Shown in pieces: positions 10,010-22,398 of a stretch of 64,000 nt of DNA (position 1 is its first letter; each line of letters starts with the position of its first letter). The position numbers and the translations under genes are program-made. A model generated the notes under the pieces. That model made no database searches. It was given only the letters and a program-made list of their open reading frames with translations, and was not told the DNA's origin. The stretch lies in contig CALYLX010000128.1 of the NCBI GenBank assembly GCA_944990035.1, positions 1,116,001 through 1,180,000 of the forward strand, given 5' to 3'. This DNA is from Clitopilus passeckerianus (Eukaryota; Basidiomycota; Agaricomycetes; Agaricales; Entolomataceae).

Positions 10010-12540
10010 ATGTTCATAGCAGCACGCTGGGCATTGCGGAATGGACCTATCTGCATTTCGCGATGTGGAATACGGGGATATGCAACGAACATAAAGAATG
10101 ATTCTGCAAACTTCAGAAATATGGCTCTCGTAGCCCATATCGGTATGCTTCCACCTCACAAAGGCTGATGTAGCTCACATGGAATGCTGCAGATTCTGGG
10201 AAGACAACGTTGACGGAATCCATTCTTTTAAAGTCACAGTTCCTTTCTTCCCGTGGCTCTGTTGACACGGGAAGCACCACGACGGACTTCTTGCCAGCTG
10301 AACGCGAAAGAGGCATCACCATTCAGTCCGCAAGCATTCCAGTCAAATGGAAGCAGTGGACATTCAATCTCATTGATACACCTGGGCATGCTGACTTTGG
10401 CATGGAAGTCGAAAGTGCAAGCCGGGTGGTAGATGGTGCAGTAGTCCTCATCGACTCCGTTGAAGGAGTTGAAGCACAAACCAAGGGTGTGTGGAGGCAA
10501 TTGGACAAGTGCGCATCCGTTTCCGCGATCCTCGTCATCTTGGATTCTAATCTCATGAATTGAAGATATGGTGTGCCCACCAGAATCATGTTCCTCAACA
10601 AGTTAGACCGCCCGGGAGCCTCATTTTCGGCCTCCCTTTCTTCCTCTGCTTTCCAACAGACTGCACCCCAATCCCATGGCTCTAGTCCTCCCAATAGCGT
10701 CTTTCGACCCCCAGCGTTACAAGCAAGCCGAACCCGGCATTGAAGGGCTTGTTGACCTCGTGAAATGGGAAGTCTGGAAATGGCATACCGATGGCAGTCA
10801 TACGCGCCATCCTCTCCCTAGAGACGTAGATGCTCTCAATAAATTCGACATTTTCCCCGAGCAGCACCCGATTCTCCCTCATCTCGTACCCGCACGAACT
10901 CAGCTCATGGATAATATATCCATGTTTTCTGAAGAATTTATGGAAGAGCTGCTGGAATTGCCCTCCGGCCCTTCGTCATATTTACAGGTTGAGGCTACAT
11001 CTATTCTGAAGCACCTACGCCATGCGACCCTAAACAATTCAATCTTGCCAGTTGTATGTGGCTCTGCTATCAAGGATATTGGGACCGACCTCGTAATGGA
11101 CTATGTAGGCCACTTATTAGCCAGTCCCATAGACATTCCACACGACTCTCAGGACAAGAACCCCCCGGCCCGAGCACTAGCATGGAAAGTAGCTTGGGAT
11201 AAAAAGAAAGGCTGGATGACATTTGTTCGCGTTTACTCTGGTAAGTCTTCTTTTTATTGACATTGATATTCTCTACTAATCGCAGTAGGCAAACTCACCC
11301 GCCAGAGCGTATTACTCAACACGAGCCGCAACCAAAAGGAGCGCATTTCCAAGCTTCAGTTGCTATATGCCAATGAACCGGAAGATGTCGAAGAGCTCCC
11401 TTTTGGCTCCGTCGGTGTCATTCTGGGCCTGAAATACACCCGAACTGGGGATACGCTTGTCGCAAGCGGTGGGCCCCCATCGGCCAAGTCGTCTCTACGG
11501 GAGATTACGCCACCCCCTGCAGTCATGGCTGTTTCCATACTCCCTCAATCCCACTCTGACCTGGAACCCGTCCAAGAAGCACTTGAGGCGCTATCTCGAA
11601 CCGATCCCTCCGTCCGGATGGAGGTCCAGGAAGGACAGATTCTCGTCCATGGCATGGGTGCTCTGCATCTCGAGATCATAGAGGGGCGCTTGAGAGACGA
11701 GTGGGATGTCCGCTTTGAGGTGGGGAAGCGTCGAGTGAGCTACAGAGAAGGCTTGGGCGATGGGCAACCTGGACCTAATTCTAACATTTTCGAAACCGAC
11801 ACTGGAGGCAAACGGGTTCAGGTCAAGGTGGACTTCGATGTTCGCCCACTCGAACCTGGAGAGGAAGGAAATCCAGTTTGGGGTGACAACGTTGTGGTGG
11901 ACTCCCAAGGCCAGCCTTTCCCACCATCCGAAACGATGACCCCTTCTCCGGAAGCGTGCATTGTAGACGGCATAGCCAGTGCCCTTTCCGCCTCCCCAAA
12001 TTCGTCCTTGGAGATGTCGCATGTCTATGTCCAACTCAAAGGCTACACCCTCCCCTCTGGTGCCAACAGTTCCGTTCTCACAGGTGCTGCTGTCAGCATA
12101 CTCCGCAATCGAATCAAGGATGCAGAACTTGGCCCTGTTATGGAACCATTTGTTCGAGTAAAAGTCTCCATCCCTGAGGATAGCCTTGGGAAGGTCGTCA
12201 AAGATCTAACAGAGCATGGTGGAGAGGTCATGGATTTGGAAAGCGGCTCGTCAGTGGTAGACGAAGGCGATGGTGCGATGGGATACTCTGATGATGGTGT
12301 CTACATGCCGCCAGCCGAATTATCGCCTTCCGGTGCTGGAAGCCATTCGGGACTCAAGGGGGAAAGAAGATGAAACGTTCAGTTCATGCTATTGCGCCTC
12401 TCAGCCAGATGCTTGATTATTCAAATCGCCTTCGGTCGATATCTGGCGGACACGGTTTATTCGAGATGAGCAGAGCTGGGTTTAGGGAGGTGTCGGAGAT
12501 GAGGAAGATGGAGATCCTTAGAGAGATTGGACGCGCATAA
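10010..12540 (+). CDS. MEF2: Mitochondrial elongation factor G2 / ribosome-releasing factor 2
   Basis: This GTPase splits mitochondrial ribosomes during recycling. Exon 1 (10010-10142) encodes a basic mitochondrial presequence ([12 protein letters not shown]...). Later exons start at 10193, 10566 and 11289. G motifs are clear: [13 protein letters not shown] (G1), RGITIQSA (G2), DTPGHADF (G3) and NKLDRPG (G4). Domains III-V follow, ending [13 protein letters not shown] and SGGHGLFEM. Two frame changes are needed. One is at 10639-10646, where an extra T separates [13 protein letters not shown] from [13 protein letters not shown]. The other is near 12297-12370, where either a 62-nt intron with a weak donor or a missing base links the core to [12 protein letters not shown]. 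Conservation on both sides argues for sequence errors more than for a dead gene. Confidence 0.88.
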
Positions 12541-12600
12541 ACATAATTTAATCATTATATACATTAAATTTCCATGTTCTAGACATAAATCTATTTCGCC

Positions 12601-13488
12601 CTATAACTCTCTCATCTCATCCGCATCTCCAAAGAACATTGCTGCTGCAACATCCATATCTTCATCGTCGTCCGCTGCTCCAGCTCGGTTTTCCCCAGTG
12701 TTGTTTAGGACCTGGCTGAAGGTGTACATGCCACCATCATCCGATCCCTCTGAGCCGACAAAGAGTCGTCCAGAAGGTCAGAGAGGCGCCGCCGAGAGGA
12801 TTGAGCAACTTCGGGCTCTTCCTCTTGGAAAAATGCATGTGTCATGCTTCGCTCTCTGTCGTAGTCAGGGAGGAAGAGTGGGGTTTTTGCCCGGCTTGCT
12901 GCTGCTGTCAGACCACTTGAGGCAGAATCCTTCGACGGTGCTATACTGGGAGCACGTATAGAGGTTGGGGATTGTAAAGTAACAGGCTTCGAGGCTGCTC
13001 GGATTGGGGGCCACGGTTCCACCACAATACACAAACAATGTCCATATATCTCGAAGCCCTGATATTTTAGCTGTAGAACTGGCTTGGGTTTCTCTTCCTC
13101 GTCTTCTATCTCAAGACCAGAGATATCTTGGTTGAAAGGTTCGTTATCTACGTCATCTATTTCCATAATATCTAAATCGACAACCAGCTCCAATCAGGAT
13201 AGCCAAGAGGTACTGATACAGTGACATACCTTCCTCTCCTTTGCCAGACCTCAGTCGCCGAGGCCGTATTTCTAGCTCATAATCTTCATCATCTTCCTCA
13301 TTAGAAGTAAAAGGGTCGTCGTCTCGAGCCTTTTCCTTCCCTTTTGTCTTGCGTTTCTTCCGTGATTCTTCACGTGCAGTCCTTCCTACCGTTCGAGAGG
13401 CTTTTCTTTTGCCTCCCCGAGGTGGAGGGGGTGGAGGCATAGCGGGGTTCCTTTGAGGCTTGACTGCTACGAAATTCCTGGTCTGCAT
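12601..13488 (-). CDS. Acidic nuclear-type protein of unknown function
   Basis: Three minus-strand exons (13488-13230, 13171-12810, 12747-12601) join in phase to about 255 aa. I do not recognise a family. The N-terminus is proline-rich and then strongly basic (KKRKTKGKEKAR), a likely nuclear localisation signal. An acidic stretch follows (NEEDDEDYELEI). The most conserved-looking part is YQGFEIYGHCLCIVVEPWPP, next to low-complexity serine/alanine sequence. The end is acidic (ADDDEDMDVAAAMFFGDADE). The last intron (12748-12809) was chosen because its acceptor restores an open frame; an alternative reading ends at 12705. A chromatin or transcription role would fit the composition but is only a guess. 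Confidence 0.6.
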
Positions 13489-14073
13489 GACGTTAATTTA
13501 CCAACTCATTAAGATAGACGTTGTTTATACCTTGATAAGCACGGAGTGTGGTTCTGTCTTTCGTAGGAAATAACAAAACTGATAAGTTTCTAAACACGAA
13601 TTGAATAAGTGGCCAGATTTGTGAGGTGGACAGGGCAAACCTCCTCGGTGTGTCTCGACTGTTGTGTTCTTCTTCGACGCTTTTGAGATTAGGCCTGTCT
13701 CTGCGCTGAGTTTCTGTACAATACTTCGGCCATCGTTGAGAAGCGTTTTACAAAATCGACAGCAATGGAGCTAACTTTGGTCGCAGATCCGCAAGGACGT
13801 GTTGCAGAATAAGGTCTGACATCCAGTCAAGATGGCGTTCATCGAGATATACCTGAGGCTTAGTGAACACTTGAAGGTAGCTTAACCTTGAAGAGCCCGT
13901 ACATAAAGCGGAATCACAATCTTCTCTGATATCCGCAAGTAATAAGGATTTCTCGGCTGAAATGGCATCGTCGTTGTTGCTAAACAGCTTTACTAAGACG
14001 CGCCAGACTCGGGTGCTGTATACGCGTCTCAGTCACTCTACGGGTGGCTGTGTCGAATTCCAAGCTTCTCTGA
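13489..14073. promoter_or_regulatory. Divergent promoter region, unknown acidic protein and MCR1
   Basis: These 585 bp lie between two divergent starts, 13488 (minus) and 14074 (plus). I see no coding exon, RNA gene or obvious repeat; the region presumably holds both promoters and 5' UTRs. Confidence 0.4.
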
Positions 14074-15270
14074 ATGCAAGCAGCTACGGCCAGTCGAGCT
14101 GTAGCCCGCCAACTCCTTAGACTACGACGACCAGCATGCTCTCGTCAATTGTCGTCTGGGGTTGAAAGGGACGGCACAGCCTCATCCTCTAAGAAGAGCA
14201 GTTTACCATATATTCTGGGACTAGGAGCCGCAACAACTGTCGGGCTTTACCTCTTCTACCCAGACCAGTATCGAGGAGCACCAACCTCGGAGACTGTGCC
14301 ACTTGCACCGACTCATTTCACGCCTGCTCTTGTACTCTCCAACGAGTACTCTGGACCTGACACGAAGCTCCTCGAGCTCCAAGTTCCTCCAAACCTCCTG
14401 CCCAAAGACCGAGCATCTACGTTTACGCCAATATGGTCTGTCTACATAAAAGACGACGATATACAAGTAGAGAGGCCGTATACACCTCTTGAAGGCATTG
14501 ACGAAGAGGGAAAAATGCGCTTTTGGATAAAGAAGTATCCCGTAGGCGAAGTTGGAAAGTGGCTTCATACCAAGACACCAAACCAAAAGATCGAACTTCG
14601 GGGTCCACTCTCGACTTGGGCATGGAAAGAGGACGACATTTGGGATGAGGTCATTATGGTAAATTGATTCTCACTACTATTTGCTGTCTTTTGCTGAATA
14701 CCGATCACAGATATCGGGGGGAACGGGATTTACACCCTTTTACCAACTGTTTCACACTGTTATTTCTCAGCCTTCCAACAACCGAACACGTTTTACGCTA
14801 CTTCACTCATCCAGAGCTCCAAGCCATCTTCCGCCCCCTCAGCTACTTGATCCTCTGTTCTCATTCGCCAAGGATCACCCTCAGAAATTGCGAGTTCAGT
14901 TATACGTGGACTCCCTCGAGGAGGACCACACCTCGATAAACAGCTCAAATTTACATGTCACACGGATAGGAAGAGCTGCTATCGAACAATCCCTAGGCCT
15001 GGAGAAGCCTCAGATTTCATGGTGGGGAAGACTATTCGGTGGGACCCCAGCACCCATACCTGTGCCCAAGGACAAAAAGGTTTTGTTCGTTGTTTGCGGG
15101 CCGGACCCGTAAGTCATATTTAACTGGACGTCGACAAGTCTAGTAACCTATTTCCTCACAGAATGATTACCGCAATATCTGGTTCATGGGGCCGCAACTT
15201 CTCTCAAGGATCCATCCAGGGTGTCCTCGGCGACATGGGATTCACCAACGACCAAGTTCGCAAATTGTGA
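14074..15270 (+). CDS. MCR1: NADH-cytochrome b5 reductase 2, mitochondrial
   Basis: Exons 14074-14658, 14711-15108 and 15162-15270 join in phase to about 363 aa. An arginine-rich, acid-free N-terminus (MQAATASRAVARQLLRLRR) and a following hydrophobic segment (LPYILGLGAATTVGLYLF) fit a mitochondrial outer-membrane/intermembrane-space anchor. The FAD-binding motif is VERPYTPLEG. NADH binding is shown by ISGGTGFTPFYQ and the C-terminal VCGPDPM. The last residues (QVRKL) resemble the usual family end. The enzyme passes electrons from NADH to cytochrome b5, serving oxidative protection and sterol synthesis. A segment of roughly 30 residues between the two nucleotide domains is longer than in yeast. 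Confidence 0.93.
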
Positions 15271-15385
15271 TCATCAAGTACTTCATTCTTGGCTTTGCTC
15301 TTGGGCTACAAAATACACAACACAATCCCGGACAATACTTTAGAAGATAAACAATTAGACTATTACTTTACACCGCGAGAAAAGC

Positions 15386-17110
15386 TCAGTTGGATTCGAT
15401 GGAAACGTCAGGTCCAGAGATGATCGCTTTGATGACACCCTTGCCATCCTCGCTCTTGCCCGCCTTGGTTGCCTTGAACGCGACGATGGCCTGGTCAAAT
15501 GTGTACCTACGCGAGCAACGTGAGTGATAGCAATCTCACCGTAATATATATCATTCATACCTGTGCGTAACTAGAGGCTTGAGGTCGATCTTGCCTGCAG
15601 CAACGAGGGAGATAGCAAGAGGGTAATCACCCGGCTGAAAGGAAGATCAGCATGATGATAACAATGTCCAGGCAGCTATGATTCCTTACGCCGTAACGGA
15701 AAGAACCCTTGTACTGGAGTTCCTTGGTCATGAGCTGGCCGATATCAATCGTAACGTTGGGGTTACCCATTCCGACCTGCTTTTGTCAGATCTCTGCGTC
15801 CCGACGGGGAGAAAGCAGCCACTCACCTGGACGACAGTGCCTCCTGAACCAACAACATGCAAAGCGGTTTGGATAGACACTTCAGCACCACTGGCGTCAA
15901 TGATGAGGTCAATCTTCTTCGATCCCCTCTCTTCGATCCCGAGGTCCTGCTTCATCTTGTTCGCGTTTCGCCTACTGTAATCAACCCTGCTTTCGCCGTC
16001 CTCGAACTTCGGAGGCTGGTAGGCATCGGTTGCAGCATACTGCTTGGCGAATTCCAGGCGAGCAGGAACGATGTCGACTGCGATGACTCGAGCAGCTCCG
16101 AGAGCTTTAGCGACGGCCATGCAGAGTAGGCCGACGGGGCCACAGCCAAAGATGACGATGGATTGGTTGGCGCGGAATTGACCAAGGTTTGAGACAGAGT
16201 GGACCCCAACAGCGAGGGGTTCAATCTTGGGTTGAAAAATGTCAGGGCAAGGCTTTTCTGGCGGCGTTAGGATGGATTTACCATTGCACCGTCCTCCAAT
16301 GTCATGGTAGAGGGAAGTGGGTAAGCCAGATCAGCAGGCATGCGGTAGAACCTAGCCAAGGTGCCGTCATACGGAGGGGTGGCAGCAAAGATGATATCGG
16401 GGCAAAGCTACGTTGTCTGAATTGGCTGATTGCTAAAAACGGATGTGTGGATAGACTCACTTCATAACGACCAGCCTTGCAGGAATCGCATTTTCCTAAG
16501 CCCGAGTTTCAGACGAATTTCTTGCGAAGGCATCAAATTAAAACGCACTGCAGGTGGCGCCCGGTTCCATTGCAACACGATCGCCGACTTTGAGGTGTTT
16601 TACACCTGGCCCAACTGAAAAGCACTGCTATGAGTTTACTTTCTTCTGTATTCATTGGTGTTACTACACCTTTTGAGATAATACCAGATGATTCATGGCC
16701 AAGAACCTACATTGGCCGCCATAAACCTTCGCTGTCATCTGAAAAGCTATTGATTGCTTACCATCGGGTTGTTCACGATGAAGTCACCGATACGGCCTTC
16801 AACGAGGTAGTGCACCTGGGATACCCTGTAGGTCAGACTGCGAGGGTCCTAGCTTAGATCGGCTTACATCTGAGCCACAGATACCTATGGGGTACTCTCA
16901 GTAAACGAGTACATATTCATGACAACTTAATGCTTACCAGTCTTCTTCACTTCAACTAGAACATCATGCTCGCCGACTGTTCAAGGAAGGGGATCGTGAG
17001 CGTCATAGCCCCGATCGCCATATGAACCCACACTTACTATCTGGGATGGGTCGGTTTTCGTAAACAACGTCCTCAACCTTGCGCAAGACAAAAGATGGGT
17101 TATCGGCCAT
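15386..17110 (-). CDS. Zinc-dependent xylitol/sorbitol dehydrogenase (D-xylulose reductase)
   Basis: Around eleven exons on the minus strand encode a medium-chain dehydrogenase. The start reads MADNPSFVLRKVEDVVYE. Zinc-site and cofactor signatures follow: KTGICGSDVHYL, VLGHESSG, GDRVAMEPGATCRKC, and GCGPVGLLCMAVAKALGA in the Rossmann fold with an acidic residue (AVDIVP) consistent with NAD. The tail reads YTFDQAIVAFKATKAG. The enzyme interconverts xylitol and xylulose in pentose catabolism; sorbitol dehydrogenase is the close alternative. Small exons are notable: 39 nt (16976-16938), 17 nt (16884-16868) and 54 nt (16815-16762). Confidence 0.9.
16868..16884 (-). other. 17-nt microexon of the xylitol dehydrogenase gene
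   Basis: The microexon supplies the second and third bases of a Gly codon and then Ile-Cys-Gly-Ser-Asp, including the zinc-ligand cysteine. It is flanked by a CATAG acceptor and a GTAAGC donor on the minus strand. Phases on both sides agree with the neighbouring exons. Confidence 0.75.
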
Positions 17111-17635
17111 GTTGGTTGGAGGGGTTTAGGATGGAATCTGGTTTGCATTCCTGTCTGATACCGAGGGATATATGTCTAACGACGGCCCGTAGCGCCCGGC
17201 CAGCCGAACCAACAAACTTGGTTCCTTACCATCATCTTCTGCTAATTCATTCAGCAGCTGTCTCGCTGTTTTCTCGGGATTCAGGCTATTCTTTGGCTAT
17301 TCTCCAACGATTCGTCGTACTCGTTCTGCGATGATCTCTTCCTTCCTGAGCGCTACTGTCAAAATAAGATTCCAACTTGGACTAGCTAGAATGTTAATTC
17401 GAATGGTAGCCAACCACTGGACGAGACTGCCACCCCCTATCACGATGGACTGGGTCAGCCTCAAATATCTAAGAGCTACTCCTTTTCTTACTTTCCTCAA
17501 ACCTCCTACTTCACTACAAGTTTCTTGACTCTATCTCTCCTAAGGGACAGGCGCCCTCCTCTCGCATTGACTGCGACCTGATTACACTCTTTTTGCTTGC
17601 TTTCCATTAACACTATCTCCCAAACACCTGCGACT
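17111..17635. promoter_or_regulatory. Divergent promoter region, xylitol dehydrogenase and kinase
   Basis: These 525 bp lie between the two divergent starts. The part next to the kinase (17480-17635) is rich in C and T on the plus strand, a common fungal promoter feature. No other gene was seen. Confidence 0.4.
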
Positions 17636-19104
17636 ATGGGGCGTACCGTTGTCACTGATACCATGCCCGACCTCAATGGTCACCAAATAGACGGTGGTCG
17701 CCTCAAACTTTTGGAAACATTGGGCTCTGGAGCGTACGGAAAAGTCTACAAAGCCCTCGACATGAGCTCTCCCCGCGAGAAACCCATCTTCTACGCGGTC
17801 AAGTGTCTTCTCAAGCCGGAGCCGGACTCCGAACAAGAACATTTCCAAGATCGCGAATTTAATCTACACCAGATGGTCTGCGACCACCCGAACGTCGTTA
17901 CTCTACATCGTATTGTCCAAGATAGGAGATTCGTCTACGTCGTCCTCGACTTCTGCCCCGGAGGTGATCTCTTCGTAGCTATAACAGAATCCGGAGTCTT
18001 CCAGAGCAATACACCCCTGATCAAGGAGACATTCGTCCAGCTCATCGATGCCGTCAACCATTGCCACGAAAAGTCCATCTTCCATCGTGACCTCAAACCG
18101 GAAAACGTGCTATGTTCGACGGATGGGACGGGTATACGCTTGGCAGATTTTGGACTAGCGACGCAGAATGCGGTCTCGAAGGACTTTGGTTGTGGAAGCT
18201 CGTATTATATGAGTCCTGGTACGTTTCCAATATATTATCGACTCTTCCACGACATTGATCCCCTATTTTTCCAGAATGTATTGGCAAGGAGCTCACAATC
18301 GGACGATACTCCACTCGACACAGCGATATATGGTCGCTTGGCGTCATCCTCACGAACATGATCTCCGGTAGGAATCCCTGGCGTTATGCAACCACGAAGG
18401 ACGAATGTTTCGCGGCATACCTACACGACAGAGATTTCCTTCGACAAGTTCTTCCCATCTCCAACGGTGCCAACTCCATCCTGAAAAGGATTTTCAACCT
18501 GAATCCCCTCTGTCGAATCACGTTGAATGAGCTTCGCCAAGAAATCCTGGATCTGGATACCTTCTTTATGAATGGCGAAGAATTGGCAATCGCGAGCCCA
18601 TCGCTGCGGAATATTGCAAAGGTTTATTCCCAACAAGGGAAACAGCACCAGAAACCTGTCGCCACCATCGAGCCAGAGGAGGACAAACCAAGCAAGAAAT
18701 CGGAGGATTCCGTCAGTAGTGACGAGGTGTATGCGTTCAACAGCCCTCATGACGATCTTGCCTCTCCCCCAGCTCGATCACCTGTTGTTGGCGTTCCGAG
18801 GGTTTGCATCACTGGTACGGATGGGGTGTCCACCCCCGTCGATTCTCATGCGCCAGGTTCTTCGGGATCTGGCTCAGACAGTAATGGACCCATCACACCA
18901 GCAACATACGCGGTGGAACCTGAAGTTGAGGTTCCTGACCTACCTGAAGGCGAGACGCTCCATGAGGCGATTATCGGGAGGGACCCTGAGGGTGTCAGCG
19001 ATCTTACAAGAAAAGAACAGAAGGTCAAGACGAGTCCTCGACGATTCCTTCGGAAAGCATTTGAGAAAATCATGATAACTTCTTCGGACAATGTAGTCGC
19101 TTAG
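17636..19104 (+). CDS. Serine/threonine protein kinase, Ran1/Pat1-like
   Basis: Exons 17636-18218 and 18275-19104 join in phase to 470 aa (483 aa if the in-frame ATG at 17597 is used). The catalytic domain is complete: LGSGAYGKVY glycine loop, AVKCLL lysine, HRDLKPENVL catalytic loop, DFGLAT, MSPECIG substrate loop and HSDIWSLGV. The order and spacing match fungal Ran1/Pat1, Ksp1 and Sks1 kinases, which link nutrition to meiosis and invasive growth. The C-terminal 180 residues are low complexity, Ser/Pro/Glu-rich, and probably regulatory. Assignment within the Ran1-like group is from overall resemblance only. Confidence 0.88.
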
Positions 19105-19337
19105 AATCTGTATTATAATTGTAATATTAAGGAGTATATAATTGCTTTCGGCCGTATGATTTCGTTCGGATTAGATAAAATAAAAATCCTGAATGGCGCA
19201 ATAAATAAAAATGCGGGATCGATACGACTAATCGATTATCAGGCTAAACCACGTGCAACGCGTTCAAAAGGTCCCCAGATTTCGCGACTGCCTCTTCTTC
19301 ATTCCCAACCACCATCTACCTTCATTGTCTAAGGAAA

Positions 19338-21959
19338 ATGGTCCAATCGAGCGTTCTTGGTTTCCCTCGTATCGGTATGCGTCTTTGTCGCAGTCGGTGT
19401 TGCGAAATTTTCTAATCTTTCCATCGCAGGTGCCCACCGAGAAATTAAAAAGGCCGTCGAAGCCTACTGGGCAGGTAAAATTTCTGCCGACGACTTGACC
19501 AAGGCTGCTGCCGATGTCAAGAAGGCAAGCTGGACTTCCGTCAAGGCTCACGGCGTTGACCTCGTCCCCAGGTAAAGATTGTCTTTTTGATCAAAAGATC
19601 GGCGTGAGACACAATACTGACATCCACTCTTAGTGGCGAATTCTCCCTCTACGATCACGTCCTTGACCACTCTGCTGAGTTCAACGTGATCCCCAAGCGC
19701 TACCAAGGCCTTGGCTTGTCTCCTCTCGATGTCTACTTTGCTATGGGTCGTGGTCGTCAAACCGACGGCGTCGATGTTCCCGCCTCCGAGATGAAGAAAT
19801 GGTATGCATGTCTTGGATCAGCTACGTTCTTCTTAACCCAATGCTCTTACCAGGTTCGACTCCAACTATCACTTTGTCGTCCCCGAGGTTTCGGATGAGA
19901 CCGAGTTCAAGCTCAACTTCAACAAGGCCGTGGAGGAGTACAAGGAGGCTGAGGCTGCTGGCGTCAAGACCCGCCCTGTCGTCCTTGGCCCCGTTTCATA
20001 CTTGGTTCTCAGCAAGGCCTCCAAGGAGGCCCCAGCTGGGTTCAAGCCCATCTCCCTCCTCCCCAAGATTCTCCCCGTTTACACCCAGCTCTTGTCTGAG
20101 CTCAAGGCTGCTGGTGCCGAATGGGTCCAGGTCGATGAACCCATCCTCGTCCTCGACTCTGCTGCTGGCCTCGAGAAGGAGTACGCCACCGCATACGAAC
20201 AACTCTCCAAGGTCGCCCCCAAGATCTTGCTCACTACCTACTTCGCCCGCCTTGACACCAACGTCAACTTTGTCGCCAAGCTCCCCATTGCTGGTCTCCA
20301 CATCGACCTTGACCGTGCCCCTGGACAGCTCCAGCAGGTCGTCGACGCCGTCAAGCCTACTGAGATTATCCTTTCCCTTGGTCTCGTCTCTGGACGTAAC
20401 ATCTGGAAGACCGACTTTGCTGCTGCCATCAAGTTGGCACAGACTGCTATCGATGCTCTTGGCCAGGACCGTGTCATCGTTGCCACTTCCTCTTCGCTCC
20501 TTCACACTCCCGTCACCCTTGCCAATGAAAAGGCATTGACTGAAGAGCAGAGGGACTGGTTCGCCTTCGCTCTTGAGAAGGCTGAAGAAGTTGCCACCAT
20601 CGCAGCTGTTCTCTCTGGCTCTCAGGACGCCAAGGTTGCTGCTGCCTTGGAGGCGAACAAGACCTCCATCGCCAAACGTCGCGAATTTGAGCACACTTCC
20701 GATGATACCGTTCGCAAGCGTGTCGCTGCTATCACTCCCGAGCAGCTTGAGCGAAAGAACTCCTTCGCCACCCGTAAGGAGATCCAGGCTAAGCATATCG
20801 ATCTTCCCAAGTTCCCTACTACCACCATCGGTTCCTTCCCTGTAAGTTCATATGTCCAAACCCGGCTATTTGACCTGACCCATCTTTTATTTCCAGCAAA
20901 CCAAGGAAATCCGTCAAGCTCGTGCTAAGCTCGGCAAGAAGGAGATCACTGAGGAGCAATACGAGGAGTTCATCAAGAAGGAGATCGAGAGTGTCGTCCG
21001 CTTCCAGGAGAAAGTCGGCCTTGACCTCCTTGTCCACGGTGAACCTGAGCGTAACGACATGGTTCAATACTTCGGTGAACAACTCCATGGCTTTGTCTTC
21101 ACCCAGAACGCTTGGGTTCAGAGCTACGGTTCTCGGTATGTTTTGGTCCTTGTATGCAGTTGTTCCAGAATCTGATTAGCCCCCAGCTACGTTCGTCCCC
21201 CCATCATCGTCTCTGACGTGAGCCGCCCCGGTCCTATCACCGTCAAGTGGAGCAGCTACGCTCAGAGCCTTACCAACAAGCCCATGAAGGGAATGTTGAC
21301 TGGCCCCGTCACCATCCTCAACTGGTCCTTCCCTCGTGCTGATGTCTCTCGTGAGCTCCAGTCCAAGCAGCTCGCTCTTGCTCTCCGCGACGAAGTCATC
21401 GACCTCGAGAAGGCCGGTATCAAGGCTGTCCAAGTCGATGAGCCTGCCATTCGTGAGGGTGTAAGTCCTATGTCGTTTCACGCCCACATATATGCTTATA
21501 TTCTTCTAGCTTCCTCTCCGCCGCGCTGACTGGGATGCCTACCTCAAGTGGGCCGTCGACTCCTTCAAGCTCGCCACCGCAGGGGTCTCTGATACCCTCC
21601 AGACTCACTCCCACTTCTGCTATTCCGACTTCGACGATATCTTCCCCTCTATCCAGCGTCTTGATGCTGATGTCATCTCTATTGAGGCCTCCAAGAGCGA
21701 CATGAAGCTGCTCAACACCTTCAAGCATTACGGCTACTCCAACCAGATTGGCCCTGGTGTCTACGATATCCACTCGCCCCGTGTCCCCGGAGGCCAGGAG
21801 ATCAAGGACCGCCTCAAGTCCATGCTCGACATCCTTCCCCAATCCCTTCTCTTCGTCAACCCTGATTGCGGCTTGAAGACTCGTGGCTGGAAGGAGACTG
21901 AGGCCTCCCTCAGCAACCTCGTCGAGGCCGCCAGGTGGGCCCGCGAGCAATACGCTTAA
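19338..21959 (+). CDS. MET6: Cobalamin-independent methionine synthase
   Basis: Seven exons (19338-19374, 19430-19571, 19634-19801, 19854-20841, 20897-21135, 21187-21460, 21510-21959) join to 765 aa, normal for MetE/Met6. The enzyme moves a methyl group from methyltetrahydrofolate to homocysteine. Signatures are [13 protein letters not shown] at the start, [26 protein letters not shown] at the domain boundary, [13 protein letters not shown], and the zinc-site regions HSHFCYSDF and NPDCGLKTR. Codon use is strongly biased to C-ending codons, as in highly expressed fungal genes. The bias creates long antisense ORFs that are not genes. Confidence 0.97.
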
Positions 21960-22398
21960 GACATTCCACTCTTTTCGCTTCAACAGCGCTCGCGTTCCGG
22001 TTATTTAAAAAACATCTACCTAATCGCATTGGGTTTATGTGTGACCGTATTTTATGGGGCGAGTCAGGACGTTGTGGCACAATGCCAAAGGCGGAGCGAG
22101 TGGGGTACAGATGCTACTATTTGACCCGCTGAGTGCTTCAGTAAGGAGGCAGGAGCTTTGCGCGTTTTCGGTGGTGGTATTCGGATTTCAACAATCCCCA
22201 ATGCATTCAATTTGTATCATTACATTCCATGAACAATGCAATCATGATTTCTTCACTATATAAAGCCCGTTTTATATGCGCATATATGAACATCAAATAT
22301 GTTCTGTGGAACGCTACAATCATTGGACCATACAATCATATCTAAGTTACATATAATCTGATTCTATATCGAACATCGCGTCTATTTCTACAAGAGGT
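21960..22398. other. Intergenic between convergent MET6 and photolyase
   Basis: These 439 bp separate two convergent stops and should be the two 3' UTRs. The part from 22190 to 22390 is AT-rich. No gene or structured repeat was recognised. Confidence 0.5.

Noticed and set aside
10010..12540. GFM2 as a pseudogene
   Set aside because: All domains are conserved with normal codon use; two small breaks in an otherwise intact gene fit assembly errors or a missed intron better.
19996..20796. 266-aa antisense ORF across MET6
   Set aside because: It mirrors the strong C-ending codon bias of MET6 on the other strand. It has no start context, introns or family signals.
21468..21983. 171-aa antisense ORF at the MET6 3' end
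   Set aside because: Same cause: codon-bias shadow of the conserved MET6 exon.
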